Shown piece by piece: positions 15,089-22,836 of a stretch of DNA of 23,707 bases (positions within the stretch are counted from its first letter, which is position 1; each line of letters opens with the position of its first letter). The stretch spans positions 1-23,707 of the forward strand of contig DAOVYA010000001.1 in assembly GCA_030635865.1 (NCBI GenBank), given 5' to 3'. Under the pieces are notes generated by a model. That model saw nothing but the letters and a program-made list of their open reading frames with translations. It made no database searches and was not told where the DNA came from. The DNA is from Gammaproteobacteria bacterium (GTDB lineage Bacteria; Pseudomonadota; Gammaproteobacteria; UBA9214). The translations under genes and the position numbers were made by a program.

Positions 15089-16120
15089 ATGAATACAACA
15101 GCCGAACTTGAGGCAACGATTAGTGATATGGTACAGACCGGCAAGGGCATCCTGGCAGCTGATGAAAGTGCGCCAACGATTGCCAAACGCTTTGCCGCCA
15201 TCGATGTCGAATCAACCGGGGAACGCCGGCGCAGCTACCGCAGCCTGCTGTTCACCACGCCGGGTCTCAATGAATTCATCAGCGCCGTTATCCTGTTCGA
15301 GGAGACGCTGACACAACAGTCAGGTGACGGCACACTATTACCGGAAGTACTCGCAAGACAGGGTATCGTGCCGGGCATCAAGGTGGACAAGGGTTTGAAA
15401 CCACTCGCCAACGCACCGGGTGACAAAATCACACAGGGACTGGATGGCCTCGCAGAGCGCCTGCAGACCTACAAGGAACAGGGGGCGCGCTTTGCCAAGT
15501 GGCGCGAGGTATACCCGATCAGCGAGCACAACCCGACTGCACTCGGTCTTGAAGCCAACGCGGAGATGCTGGCGCGCTATGCCGCCATCTGCCAGACAGA
15601 AGGATTTGTACCCATCGTGGAACCCGAGGTGCTGATCGACGGCAACCACACCATCAAACGCAGCGCGGAAGTCATCGAGGCGGTGCTGCACGCCGTGTTC
15701 CATGCCCTGCTCCGACACAAGGTGGTTCTCGAATGCATCGTGCTCAAGCCCAGCATGGTGACCCCCGGCAAGGACCTTCCACCCAGGGCCAGTCCTGAAC
15801 AGGTAGCAGAAGCAACACTAAAGGTGTTCAGGCGCGCGGTACCGGCAGCCGTACCAAGCATCAACTTCCTCTCCGGCGGCCAGACCCCGGAAGAGGCAAC
15901 GGCCAACCTCAATGCCATGAATGCAATGTTTCCGGATGCTCCATGGGAACTGTCATTCTCCTATGGACGCGCACTGCAGGAACCGGCGCTGAAGGCCTGG
16001 CAGGGAAAGACTGAAAATGCAGCCGCGACACAACAGGCCCTGTTCCAGCGCGCCTCTCTTAACGGTGCCGCACGAACCGGTGAATACACACCCGCCATGG
16101 AAACGGAAACGTTTATCTAG
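15089..16120 (+). CDS. Class I fructose-bisphosphate aldolase
   Basis: Catalyses cleavage and formation of fructose 1,6-bisphosphate in glycolysis and gluconeogenesis through a Schiff base, without metal. GILAADES is at 20-27, WREVYPI at 138-144, VEPEVLIDG near 177-185, the Schiff-base lysine in VLKPSMV (Lys220), and LSGGQTPEEA at 261-270. The length of 343 residues matches the eukaryote-like class I enzyme also found in some proteobacteria. ATG 15089 follows an AGGAT-type ribosome binding site. The TAG stop is formed by the first three bases of a 236-bp inverted-repeat element. It is divergent from the RNase-like gene, sharing an upstream region of about 190 bases that carries an FNR-type box. 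Confidence 0.95.
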   Translation: MNTTAELEATISDMVQTGKGILAADESAPTIAKRFAAIDVESTGERRRSYRSLLFTTPGLNEFISAVILFEETLTQQSGDGTLLPEVLARQGIVPGIKVDKGLKPLANAPGDKITQGLDGLAERLQTYKEQGARFAKWREVYPISEHNPTALGLEANAEMLARYAAICQTEGFVPIVEPEVLIDGNHTIKRSAEVIEAVLHAVFHALLRHKVVLECIVLKPSMVTPGKDLPPRASPEQVAEATLKVFRRAVPAAVPSINFLSGGQTPEEATANLNAMNAMFPDAPWELSFSYGRALQEPALKAWQGKTENAAATQQALFQRASLNGAARTGEYTPAMETETFI

Positions 16121-16353
16121 CCCGTATTTCTCACGGGTGGCGAGGTGATCGCGCAGAGATTTGGATTGATGAAATACTTCCCGGTATTTCACCCCTTCGG
16201 GGTCGCTACGCGGTCCAAATCCGTTCCAGACGGATTTGTCACAGGGAATTTTCTGAGGGAGTGGAATACAGACCGTATTCCCGACTGAAGAAAATTTTCT
16301 GTGGATTCAAAGATCAAGTGAGGACTCGTCAATCCCGTGAGAAATGCGGGCTA
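16118..16353. repeat. Structured 236-bp inverted-repeat (MITE-like) element
   Basis: The end arms, 16118-16137 and 16334-16353, are 20-base reverse complements with one mismatch. Between them lie several perfect hairpins: GAAATAC/GTATTTC (16171-16190), ACCCC/GGGGT (16191-16203), CAAATCCG/CGGATTTG (16216-16238) and GGAATAC/GTATTCC (16263-16281), plus the self-complementary GAAAATTTTC near 16289. There is no coding frame. The left arm supplies the aldolase stop codon. The element separates the convergent aldolase and pcm genes, and its hairpins could help end transcription from both sides. Confidence 0.75.
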
Positions 16354-16371
16354 ACCCCGCTGCCGTCCGTC

Positions 16372-17043
16372 CTACTGCTGGCTGACACTCTCCTTGTCCA
16401 CCAGGGGAACAAAGGCCACACCGAGCACGCTTTCCGTCACCGTTTTGCCCTGCTCGTCTTTTCTGACCAGCATCAGTTCCTGGTAACTGTAGGGCAGTCC
16501 CACGGGAATGGCCATCCTGCCGCCCGGCTTGAGTTGCTCGACAAGCGCTTCAGGGATATGCGTGGCAGCGGCGGTAACAATAATGCCGTCATACGGCGCG
16601 TGCTCGAGCCAGCCATGATAGCCGTTGCCAATACGCATTTCGATGTTTTGGTAGCCCAGTCTTTTGAAAAGGTCTGCTGCGGCGATACTCAGTTCTGCAA
16701 CAATTTCAACCGAATACACTTTGCTGCATAATTGCGACAGTATGGCTGTCTGGTAACCGGAACCGGTCCCGATTTCAAGGATACGGTGCTCCGGTTCGGG
16801 CGCCACCATATCGATCATCAAGGCCACAATATAGGGCTGGGAAATGGTCTGGCCGTGGCCGATGGGCAGCGGGCCGTTTTCAAAGGCCGCGGACTTCATA
16901 TTCGGCGGCACAAATTCATCACGCGGTACTTTGCGCATGGCCTCCATGACCCGTGCGTCGAGTGCGTCCTTGCCGATCAGGCTGCGGGTATATTGTACCT
17001 CGCGTTCGATATCATCGAGCATGTCCTGCAGATTCTTTTTCAC
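16372..17043 (-). CDS. pcm: Protein-L-isoaspartate O-methyltransferase, cytoplasmic copy
   Basis: Repairs isoaspartyl damage in aged proteins by methylating the abnormal carboxylate with SAM. RVMEAMRKVPRDEFVP lies at 31-46, LPIGHGQTISQPYIVA at 59-74, and the SAM-binding EIGTGSGYQ at 90-98. The start is taken as GTG 17043 because AGGAAGG lies 8 bases upstream; an in-frame ATG at 17088 would overlap ahcY by 44 bases without a clear ribosome binding site. No signal peptide is present (223 residues). The start lies 1 base beyond the ahcY stop, so the enzyme producing SAH is coupled to the enzyme that removes it. A second, exported homologue is at 19670. Confidence 0.92.
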   Translation of the reverse strand: MKKNLQDMLDDIEREVQYTRSLIGKDALDARVMEAMRKVPRDEFVPPNMKSAAFENGPLPIGHGQTISQPYIVALMIDMVAPEPEHRILEIGTGSGYQTAILSQLCSKVYSVEIVAELSIAAADLFKRLGYQNIEMRIGNGYHGWLEHAPYDGIIVTAAATHIPEALVEQLKPGGRMAIPVGLPYSYQELMLVRKDEQGKTVTESVLGVAFVPLVDKESVSQQ

Positions 17044-17044
17044 C

Positions 17045-18313
17045 TCAGGTGCCTTCCTGCCAGGAGGAAAGATAGCGCACCTGCTCATCAGTCAGGGTGT
17101 CTATCTGAATATTCATCGCCGCCAGTTTCAGATGGGCCACCTCCTGGTCGATTTCGACCGGCACAGCGTGGACGCTGTTATCCAGCTGCTGCGTCTGTGT
17201 TGCCAGATGCACCGCACATAAAACCTGGTTGGCGAAACTCATATCCATGACGGCGGAGGGATGTCCTTCAGCAGCGGCAAGGTTGACCAGCCGCCCTTCC
17301 GCCAGCAGGCATATCCGCCGCCCGTCGGCAAGCCGGTATTCATCGACGGATTCACGCGGCCGCTGTTTGCCGGTCGCCATCGCCTCCAGCGCGGGAATAT
17401 TGATCTCTACATTGAAGTGACCCGCATTCGCCAGCACACAGCCATCTTTCATGACCTCCAGGTGGGCCTTGTCAACAACGTGTTTGTCCCCGCTGGCTGT
17501 GACGATGAAGTCGGACAGTGCGGCCGCATCCAGCAGTGGCATGACACGAAAACCGTCCATGGTGGCCTCCAGCGCCCGCAGGGGATCGACTTCGGTCACA
17601 ACGACGTTGGCACCATGCCCTTTGACGCGCATGGCGATGCCGCGACCACACCAGCCATAGCCGACCACGGTAAAGGTCTTGCCGGCGATAAGAATATTGG
17701 TAGCGCGAATCACGCCGTCCAATGCGCTCTGACCGGTTCCGTAGCGATTATCGAAAAGATGTTTGGTCATGGCGTCATTAACCGCAATAACCGGGAACCG
17801 CAGTGCGCCCTCCCCGGCCATGGCGCGCAGCCGGATCACGCCCGTGGTGGTTTCTTCGGTTCCTCCCAGCATGTTGGCAATCAGGCCGGGACGCGACTGG
17901 TGTATCCGGCTGACAAGGTCGGCGCCGTCGTCCATGGTGATAACCGGCCGGTGGTCGAGTGCTGCGTCGATATGTTGGTAGTAACGTTCGTTTGATTCGC
18001 CGCGAACCGCGAATACAGGGACGCCATAACGTTCGACCAATGCGGCGGCCACGTCATCCTGGGTGCTGAGGGGATTGCTGGCGCAAAGGACGACTTCCGC
18101 GCCCGCTGCTTTAAGGGTACGGGCCAGGTTGGCGGTTTCCGTGGTGATGTGCAGGCAGCCACTCAGGTGAATGCCCCGCAAGGGTTGCTGCTGGCTGAAG
18201 CGCGCCTTGAGTTCACGCAACACGGGCATTTCCTGCCACGCCCACTCTATGCGTTTACAGCCTGCCTCTGACAGTGCCGGATTTTTAATATCGAATTCGC
18301 CAGGGTTTGTCAT
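17045..18313 (-). CDS. ahcY: Adenosylhomocysteinase
   Basis: Hydrolyses S-adenosylhomocysteine to homocysteine and adenosine, relieving product inhibition of methyltransferases. The family blocks are visible: [11 protein letters not shown] at 53-63, MDDG at 127-130, the GGTEETTTG stretch at 150-158, [18 protein letters not shown] at 179-196, and the NAD-binding GYGWCGRG at 218-225. At 422 residues it is the short form, without the insertion of about 40 residues found in many bacterial enzymes. ATG 18313 follows GGAG at a spacing of 6 bases. That site abuts an intercistronic hairpin (18323-18385) whose far arm contains the amrS stop codon, so translation may depend on amrS being read. It sits between amrS and pcm on the same strand. 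Confidence 0.95.
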   Translation of the reverse strand: MTNPGEFDIKNPALSEAGCKRIEWAWQEMPVLRELKARFSQQQPLRGIHLSGCLHITTETANLARTLKAAGAEVVLCASNPLSTQDDVAAALVERYGVPVFAVRGESNERYYQHIDAALDHRPVITMDDGADLVSRIHQSRPGLIANMLGGTEETTTGVIRLRAMAGEGALRFPVIAVNDAMTKHLFDNRYGTGQSALDGVIRATNILIAGKTFTVVGYGWCGRGIAMRVKGHGANVVVTEVDPLRALEATMDGFRVMPLLDAAALSDFIVTASGDKHVVDKAHLEVMKDGCVLANAGHFNVEINIPALEAMATGKQRPRESVDEYRLADGRRICLLAEGRLVNLAAAEGHPSAVMDMSFANQVLCAVHLATQTQQLDNSVHAVPVEIDQEVAHLKLAAMNIQIDTLTDEQVRYLSSWQEGT

Positions 18314-18322
18314 CTGCTGCTC

Positions 18323-18385
18323 CAGCCTGCATTGATTACTAAATGAGTACAGAAGTTACCCGTTAGTAAATGCCCGTTCAGGCTG
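18323..18385 (-). promoter_or_regulatory. Intercistronic hairpin between amrS and ahcY
   Basis: CAGCCTG at 18323-18329 pairs with CAGGCTG at 18379-18385; CAT/ATG extends the stem; TTACTAA at 18336-18342 pairs with TTAGTAA at 18363-18369, closing a 20-base loop. That makes 17 pairs in 63 bases. In the transcript the first arm holds the amrS stop and the last arm ends at the first G of the ahcY ribosome binding site (GGAG). Translational coupling or RNA processing is possible. It does not match the SAH riboswitch. Confidence 0.4.
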
Positions 18386-19472
18386 CAAAGTCACGCAACC
18401 TGACCGGCTGCCGTTTTGCGCCCCAGTTGCCATGGGTCGCCTCAAAGACGCCGGCACAGGGTGTCCCGCAGGATGCACATTTTCCATCGGCGGTCAGTTT
18501 CCAGTCTGTCATCACGTACCAGTCGCGACCGATCAGCTTTTCACCGCATTGATGGCAGTAGGTGCTGTCACCGGCCTCGTTATGCACGTTCCCCGTGAAG
18601 GCATAACGCACACCGTTTTTCATGGCGATCTCACGGGCACGTATCAGGGTATCTTTGGGTGTAGCTGGAACATCCATCATCTTCCAGTCGGGGTGAAAGG
18701 CGGAAAAATGCATGGGCACATCCGGCCCCAGTTTTTCCACCACCCACTGGCTCATTGCGTCGATTTCCTTTTCCGAATCGTTCTTGCCCGGTATCAGCAG
18801 GGTTGTCAGTTCGAGCCAGACATCGGTTTCGTGTTTGATGTATTCCAGGGTTTCCAGCACCGGGGCCAGGTGCGAACCGGTGATCTTGTGATAGAAGTCT
18901 TCGGTAAATGCCTTCAGATCCACATTGGCGGCATCCATGTACTGGTAGAACTCCTTGCGGGGTTCGGGGCAGACATAACCCGCTGTGACAGCCACCGACT
19001 TGATCCCCTTCTCATGACAGGCCCTGGCGACATCGATGGCATACTCGTGGAAAATCACCGGGTCGTTATAGGTATAGGCCACACTCCGGCAGTCCAGTTT
19101 CTGCGCCGCACTGGCGATAAGTTCCGGTGAGGCTTCGTCAGTCAGGGTATGGACTTCCCGTGACTTGCTGATATCCCAGTTCTGACAGAACTTGCAGGCC
19201 AGGTTACAACCCGCGGTACCGAATGACAGCACCGACGTGCCTGGCAGAAAGTGATTCAGCGGTTTCTTTTCAATCGGGTCTATGCAATAACCGCTTGAAC
19301 GGCCGTAGGTGGTCAGCACAATCTGATCGTCGGTATTCTGACGAACAAAGCACAGGCCGCGCTGGTCGGCGTGCAGTTTGCAGAAGCGCGGACACAGGTC
19401 ACACTGCACCCGCCCGTCCTCCAGTTTGTGCCAGTACTTTGTATCGACTGTATAACGATCACGTTCTGTCAT
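18378..19472 (-). CDS. amrS: AmmeMemoRadiSam-system radical SAM enzyme (AmrS/PflA-like)
   Basis: A radical SAM protein of the AmrS group, related to pyruvate formate-lyase activating enzymes. The cluster motif is C89-NLA-C93-KF-C96. Extra cysteines flank the core: 24, 27, 31 and 41 at the N-terminus, and 306, 309, 332, 335 and 339 in a C-terminal zinc-ribbon-like segment. TAGYVCPEP near 163-171 and NVDLKAF at 183-189 are family blocks. The length of 364 residues is normal. ATG 19472 follows AGGA. The usual partners, Memo-like AmrB and AMMECR1-like AmrA, are not in this window. It heads a unit with ahcY and pcm, an unusual linkage. The biochemical role of the family is not settled. Confidence 0.88.
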   Translation of the reverse strand: MTERDRYTVDTKYWHKLEDGRVQCDLCPRFCKLHADQRGLCFVRQNTDDQIVLTTYGRSSGYCIDPIEKKPLNHFLPGTSVLSFGTAGCNLACKFCQNWDISKSREVHTLTDEASPELIASAAQKLDCRSVAYTYNDPVIFHEYAIDVARACHEKGIKSVAVTAGYVCPEPRKEFYQYMDAANVDLKAFTEDFYHKITGSHLAPVLETLEYIKHETDVWLELTTLLIPGKNDSEKEIDAMSQWVVEKLGPDVPMHFSAFHPDWKMMDVPATPKDTLIRAREIAMKNGVRYAFTGNVHNEAGDSTYCHQCGEKLIGRDWYVMTDWKLTADGKCASCGTPCAGVFEATHGNWGAKRQPVRLRDFAA

Positions 19473-19528
19473 TTAAATAGTTCCTCTTATACTGCATTTA
19501 TAGTTAACCTATTGTGCAGGGCCTGTCA

Positions 19529-19570
19529 TTGACACACATCAACAGGAAAGCCGCTTGTTTAAAGTATAGT
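19529..19570 (+). promoter_or_regulatory. FNR/Anr-type box with -10 element of the exported pcm operon
   Basis: TTGACACACATCAA (19529-19542) fits the FNR consensus with one mismatch and differs by one base from the box at 14997-15010 read in its own direction. The -10 hexamer TATAGT (19565-19570) starts exactly 22 bases after the box, the class II distance for a site centred at -41.5. The predicted start is near 19577, leaving a leader of about 93 bases. Toward amrS on the other strand no good -10 sits at that distance. Confidence 0.65.
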
Positions 19571-19602
19571 ACTCACAAACGACTTAACCAGATGGCCGCA
19601 CC

Positions 19603-19660
19603 AGGAGAATCGACACGTGCTATGCCGATAATCACGCGGTCAGGTCAACCGGCTCGGTAA
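19603..19660 (+). other. Leader with strong ribosome binding site and mini-ORFs
   Basis: AGGAGA at 19603-19608 is the best ribosome binding site in this leader, but it does not serve the methyltransferase. It stands 8 bases before GTG 19617, which opens a frame of only four codons, and 13 bases before ATG 19622, which opens a 12-codon frame ending at TAA 19658-19660. The downstream gene at 19670 has only a weak site (GGTAA). An upstream-ORF type control is possible. Confidence 0.3.
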
Positions 19661-19669
19661 AACAAGCCC

Positions 19670-20401
19670 ATGAAGCACTTGGCGCGATTTTATTTTCTAC
19701 TCCTCATGCTGCCCGGCGGCCAGGCGCTGGCCGACACAGCCGATGAATACCAGCAGCAACGCGCGCAGCTGATTCGCTTGATTGAACAGGATGTCCGTGA
19801 AACCAGTGCCTACCTGGACAAGGACAGGCTGGATCCGCGCGTCATGCAAACCATGGCCAGGGTCCCGCGTCACGAGTTTGTCCCCGAGTCTGAAAGGCGC
19901 CACGCCTATGAAAACCGGCCATTGCCGATCGGTTACGGGCAAACCATTTCACAGCCCTATATCGTCGCCATCATGACCGACCTGCTGAAGCTCGAGCCGG
20001 GTGACCGGGTCCTGGAAATCGGCACCGGTTCCGGTTATCAGGCGGCGGTTCTCGCCGAACTGGTACAGCAGGTCTACAGCATTGAAATCATCGGCGACCT
20101 CGCCCGGCGTGCGCGCACTGTGCTCGACCGGCTGGGGTATGAACAGGTCAAGACCCGGGTCGGGGACGGTTACTATGGTTGGGAGGAACAGGCACCTTTT
20201 GATGCCATTGTTGTTACTGCGGCCGCCGATCATGTGCCTCCGCCGCTGATCAAACAACTCAAACCGGGAGGCCGTATGATGATCCCGGTTGGCAGTCGCT
20301 TTATGACCCAGCAACTGGTACTGATAACAAAAGGCGAAGACGCCATCACGACCCAGCTGCTGCTGCCGGTGCGCTTCGTCCCCCTGACCGGTGAACACTA
20401 G
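19670..20401 (+). CDS. Protein-L-isoaspartate O-methyltransferase homologue with signal peptide
   Basis: The catalytic domain is intact: DPRVMQTMARVPRHEFVP at 55-72, LPIGYGQTISQPYIVA at 85-100, and the SAM motif EIGTGSGYQ at 116-124. Unlike the copy at 16372, it begins with a signal peptide (MKHLARFYFLLLMLPGGQALA, cleavage expected before Asp22), so the mature enzyme should be periplasmic. Upstream extension in frame is blocked by TAA at 19658, so this N-terminus is firm. Where its SAM would come from is unclear. It is the first gene of an operon behind an FNR-type promoter and overlaps the start region of the large membrane protein. The mature length of about 222 residues equals the cytoplasmic copy. 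Confidence 0.9.
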   Translation: MKHLARFYFLLLMLPGGQALADTADEYQQQRAQLIRLIEQDVRETSAYLDKDRLDPRVMQTMARVPRHEFVPESERRHAYENRPLPIGYGQTISQPYIVAIMTDLLKLEPGDRVLEIGTGSGYQAAVLAELVQQVYSIEIIGDLARRARTVLDRLGYEQVKTRVGDGYYGWEEQAPFDAIVVTAAADHVPPPLIKQLKPGGRMMIPVGSRFMTQQLVLITKGEDAITTQLLLPVRFVPLTGEH

Positions 20402-20402
20402 T

Positions 20403-22832
20403 GTGATAGCCGACCGGCCACCGGTCATGACCATTGCACTGCTTTCAGCCGCGGCACTCGGTTACGAGATCCTGCTGATCAGGCTGTTTTCCATTATTCA
20501 GTGGCACCACTTCGCCTATATGATCATCAGCCTGGCGCTGCTTGGTTATGGCGCGAGTGGTACCTTTCTGAGCTTTACGCAACAGCGTCTTCTGCAGCGC
20601 TATCCATTGACAATGGTGCTAAATCTGGCCCTGTTCGCTCTAAGCATCCTGCCCTGTTTTCTGCTGGCGCAACACATCCAGTTTAATCCCGAAGAAATGC
20701 TCTGGAACTGGCGGGAGGCACTGCGGCTGGTGATGATCTATTTACTCCTGGCCCTGCCTTTCTTTTTCGCCGCCAACAGCATCGCAATCACGCTGTCCCG
20801 CTACCGTTCGGTTATCACCCGCATTTATGCCGCAGATCTGCTGGGCGCCGGCATCGGCAGCCTGGCCGTGCTGCTGCTTCTCTATGCCGTGCCACCGCTC
20901 ATGGGCCTGTCCATATTGTCGACCGTCGCGGTAGCCTGCCTGGTGGTCGCAGCCGTGGAACTGCGCCTGCCGGGGCGCAACCGGATCACCGCGGCAGCAA
21001 TACTGCTGATGGCTTTAAGCATATGGCTTGGAAGCGCCTTGCAGCTGGAGCTGTCGCCTTACAAGGCACTCAGCCAGGAACTGCGTGTCGATGGCGCCCG
21101 CATCGTCAACCAGCGTTACAGCCCCCTCGGCCTGCTGCACGTGGTCGAGAACCCTGTTATTCCACGGCGCTATGCGCCCGGCATGAGTCTCAATGCAGCC
21201 GCCGGGCCGCCACGACAACTCAGTCTGTACAGTGACGGTAACAGCCTGGGCGCCATTACCCGTGATAGCGGCGAACCACAGTCTTTGCAGTTTCTTGATC
21301 AGCTAACGTCGGCCCTGCCCTATCACCTGCAGCATCCGGACTCCGTGCTTGTTCCTGGTGCCGGCGGTGGCATGAGCGTTCTGCAGGCCAGGTATCAGCA
21401 GGTGCGCGAAGTGGATGCCGTGGAACTCAATCCGCAGATCGCCGAACTGCTGTCTGACGATTATGCAGCCTTCACTAACAACCTTTATCGCCGCCCGGGT
21501 GTGCATGTCCATATCGATGAGGCGCGCGGCTTTATCAGCAATCGCAATACCCGCTATGCACTCATCCAGTTGTCCCTGCAAGGCGCTGGCGATGCTGCGT
21601 CGAGCGGCCTTTATGCGCTGAGTGAGGACTATCTCTACACGACAGAGGCTTTCAAAGCGTATCTCAGACTCCTGCAGTCAGGGGGATATATCGCTATCAC
21701 TCAGTTGATAAAGCTGCCGCCGCGCGACACACTGAAACTGTTGGCAACCGCCATAGATGCCCTGCAGGCCAGCGGCACTGAACAGCCCGGCAGGCAGTTG
21801 ATGTTAATCCGTGGCTGGCAGACCAGCACACTGTTGATCAAAAATGGCATCTTTACCACAGATGAGATCCATGCCATGCAGCTGTTTTGCCGTTCACGCG
21901 CATTCGATGTCGCGTGGTATCCCGGTATGAGTGCTGCGGAGGCCAATCGTTACAACCTGCTCAGGGAGCCCTATTTCTACCAGGCTGCACAGGCTCTGCT
22001 CGGCCCGGACAGGCAGTTATTCCTCGACAGTTACAAATTCAATCTGAACCCGGCAACTGACGACCAGCCTTTTTTTCACAATTTCTTCAAGTGGTCCACA
22101 CTCATGGAAATTCTCAGGCTGCGTGGCCAGGGCGGCCTGCCGTTACTTGAGACCGGTTACCCGGTCATTATCGCCACCCTGGCACAGGCAGTCTTGCTGA
22201 GTCTGGCACTGGTGCTGTTGCCGCTGCTACTGATCAAAAAACAGGATGCATCGGAAACACCACACGCTCTCCTGCGGCTGCGTATCGTTGCCTATTTTGC
22301 TGCAATCGGTGTGGCTTTTCTGTTTCTGGAAATCGCTTTTATCCAGAAGTTCATGCGCTTTCTTCACCAACCGGTCTTCACCGCTGCGGTTGTTCTGGCG
22401 TCGTTCCTTATCTTTGCCGGTCTGGGCAGCTCCTGGTCCCGGCGTTACAGCCTGCGCGGCATGCAGCGAAGCGGCATGCGCCATGCTGCCACCGGCATCG
22501 TACTGACGGGGCTTGTCTACCTGTTTTTACTGGACCCCCTGTTCAACTGGCTGTCGGCCTGGCCTGCTGCGGCCAGGATGGTGGTCAGCAGTCTGTTGAT
22601 TGCCCCACTCGCTTTTTTCATGGGCTCGCCGTTTCCCCTCGCACTCAGCAGCCTGGGCAAACAGGCATCGTCCCTGATCCCTCTCGCCTGGGGCGTCAAC
22701 GGCTGCGCCTCGGTGCTCAGTGCCGTACTGGCGACACTGCTGGCAATCCACTTTGGCTTCCTTGTCGTCATCGTGCTGGCGCTGATGCTCTACGCTGTTT
22801 CTGCATTTGTATTCCCTGCCACTGATTACTGA
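20403..22832 (+). CDS. Polytopic membrane protein with spermidine synthase-like domain
   Basis: About seven membrane segments (roughly residues 8-216) precede a soluble Rossmann-like domain (about 280-480), and four or five more follow after 590. The domain keeps the glycine-rich nucleotide loop (VLVPGAGGGMSVLQA) and the acidic VDAVELNP, but lacks the aspartate-rich amine-binding motif of true spermidine synthases (RYALIQLSLQG stands in its place). Basic residues gather after the second, fourth, sixth and eighth segments, which puts the N-terminus inside and the soluble domain in the periplasm. GTG 20403 is preferred because GGTGA lies 8 bases upstream; GTG 20391 is the alternative. It follows the exported methyltransferase and ends 4 bases before polX. 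Its substrate is unknown; annotation as a spermidine synthase would be misleading. Confidence 0.82.
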   Translation: MIADRPPVMTIALLSAAALGYEILLIRLFSIIQWHHFAYMIISLALLGYGASGTFLSFTQQRLLQRYPLTMVLNLALFALSILPCFLLAQHIQFNPEEMLWNWREALRLVMIYLLLALPFFFAANSIAITLSRYRSVITRIYAADLLGAGIGSLAVLLLLYAVPPLMGLSILSTVAVACLVVAAVELRLPGRNRITAAAILLMALSIWLGSALQLELSPYKALSQELRVDGARIVNQRYSPLGLLHVVENPVIPRRYAPGMSLNAAAGPPRQLSLYSDGNSLGAITRDSGEPQSLQFLDQLTSALPYHLQHPDSVLVPGAGGGMSVLQARYQQVREVDAVELNPQIAELLSDDYAAFTNNLYRRPGVHVHIDEARGFISNRNTRYALIQLSLQGAGDAASSGLYALSEDYLYTTEAFKAYLRLLQSGGYIAITQLIKLPPRDTLKLLATAIDALQASGTEQPGRQLMLIRGWQTSTLLIKNGIFTTDEIHAMQLFCRSRAFDVAWYPGMSAAEANRYNLLREPYFYQAAQALLGPDRQLFLDSYKFNLNPATDDQPFFHNFFKWSTLMEILRLRGQGGLPLLETGYPVIIATLAQAVLLSLALVLLPLLLIKKQDASETPHALLRLRIVAYFAAIGVAFLFLEIAFIQKFMRFLHQPVFTAAVVLASFLIFAGLGSSWSRRYSLRGMQRSGMRHAATGIVLTGLVYLFLLDPLFNWLSAWPAAARMVVSSLLIAPLAFFMGSPFPLALSSLGKQASSLIPLAWGVNGCASVLSAVLATLLAIHFGFLVVIVLALMLYAVSAFVFPATDY

Positions 22833-22836
22833 CGCC

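Noticed and set aside
16118..16353. CRISPR array, because of several short repeated palindromes
   Set aside because: The hairpins differ from each other in sequence and spacing, and there is no direct repeat with unique spacers.
17261..17995. 244-codon open frame on the plus strand
   Set aside because: It is antisense to ahcY; the minus strand shows every SAH hydrolase block.
18314..18377. SAH or SAM riboswitch upstream of ahcY
   Set aside because: The gap is only 64 bases and does not show the conserved core of the known classes; only a simple hairpin is visible.
18432..19130. 232-codon open frame on the plus strand
   Set aside because: It is antisense to amrS, whose Cys motifs and domain order are complete.
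20403..22832. Annotation as a true spermidine synthase
   Set aside because: The nucleotide-binding loop is present, but the aspartate motif that binds the amine is missing, and the domain is predicted to face the periplasm.
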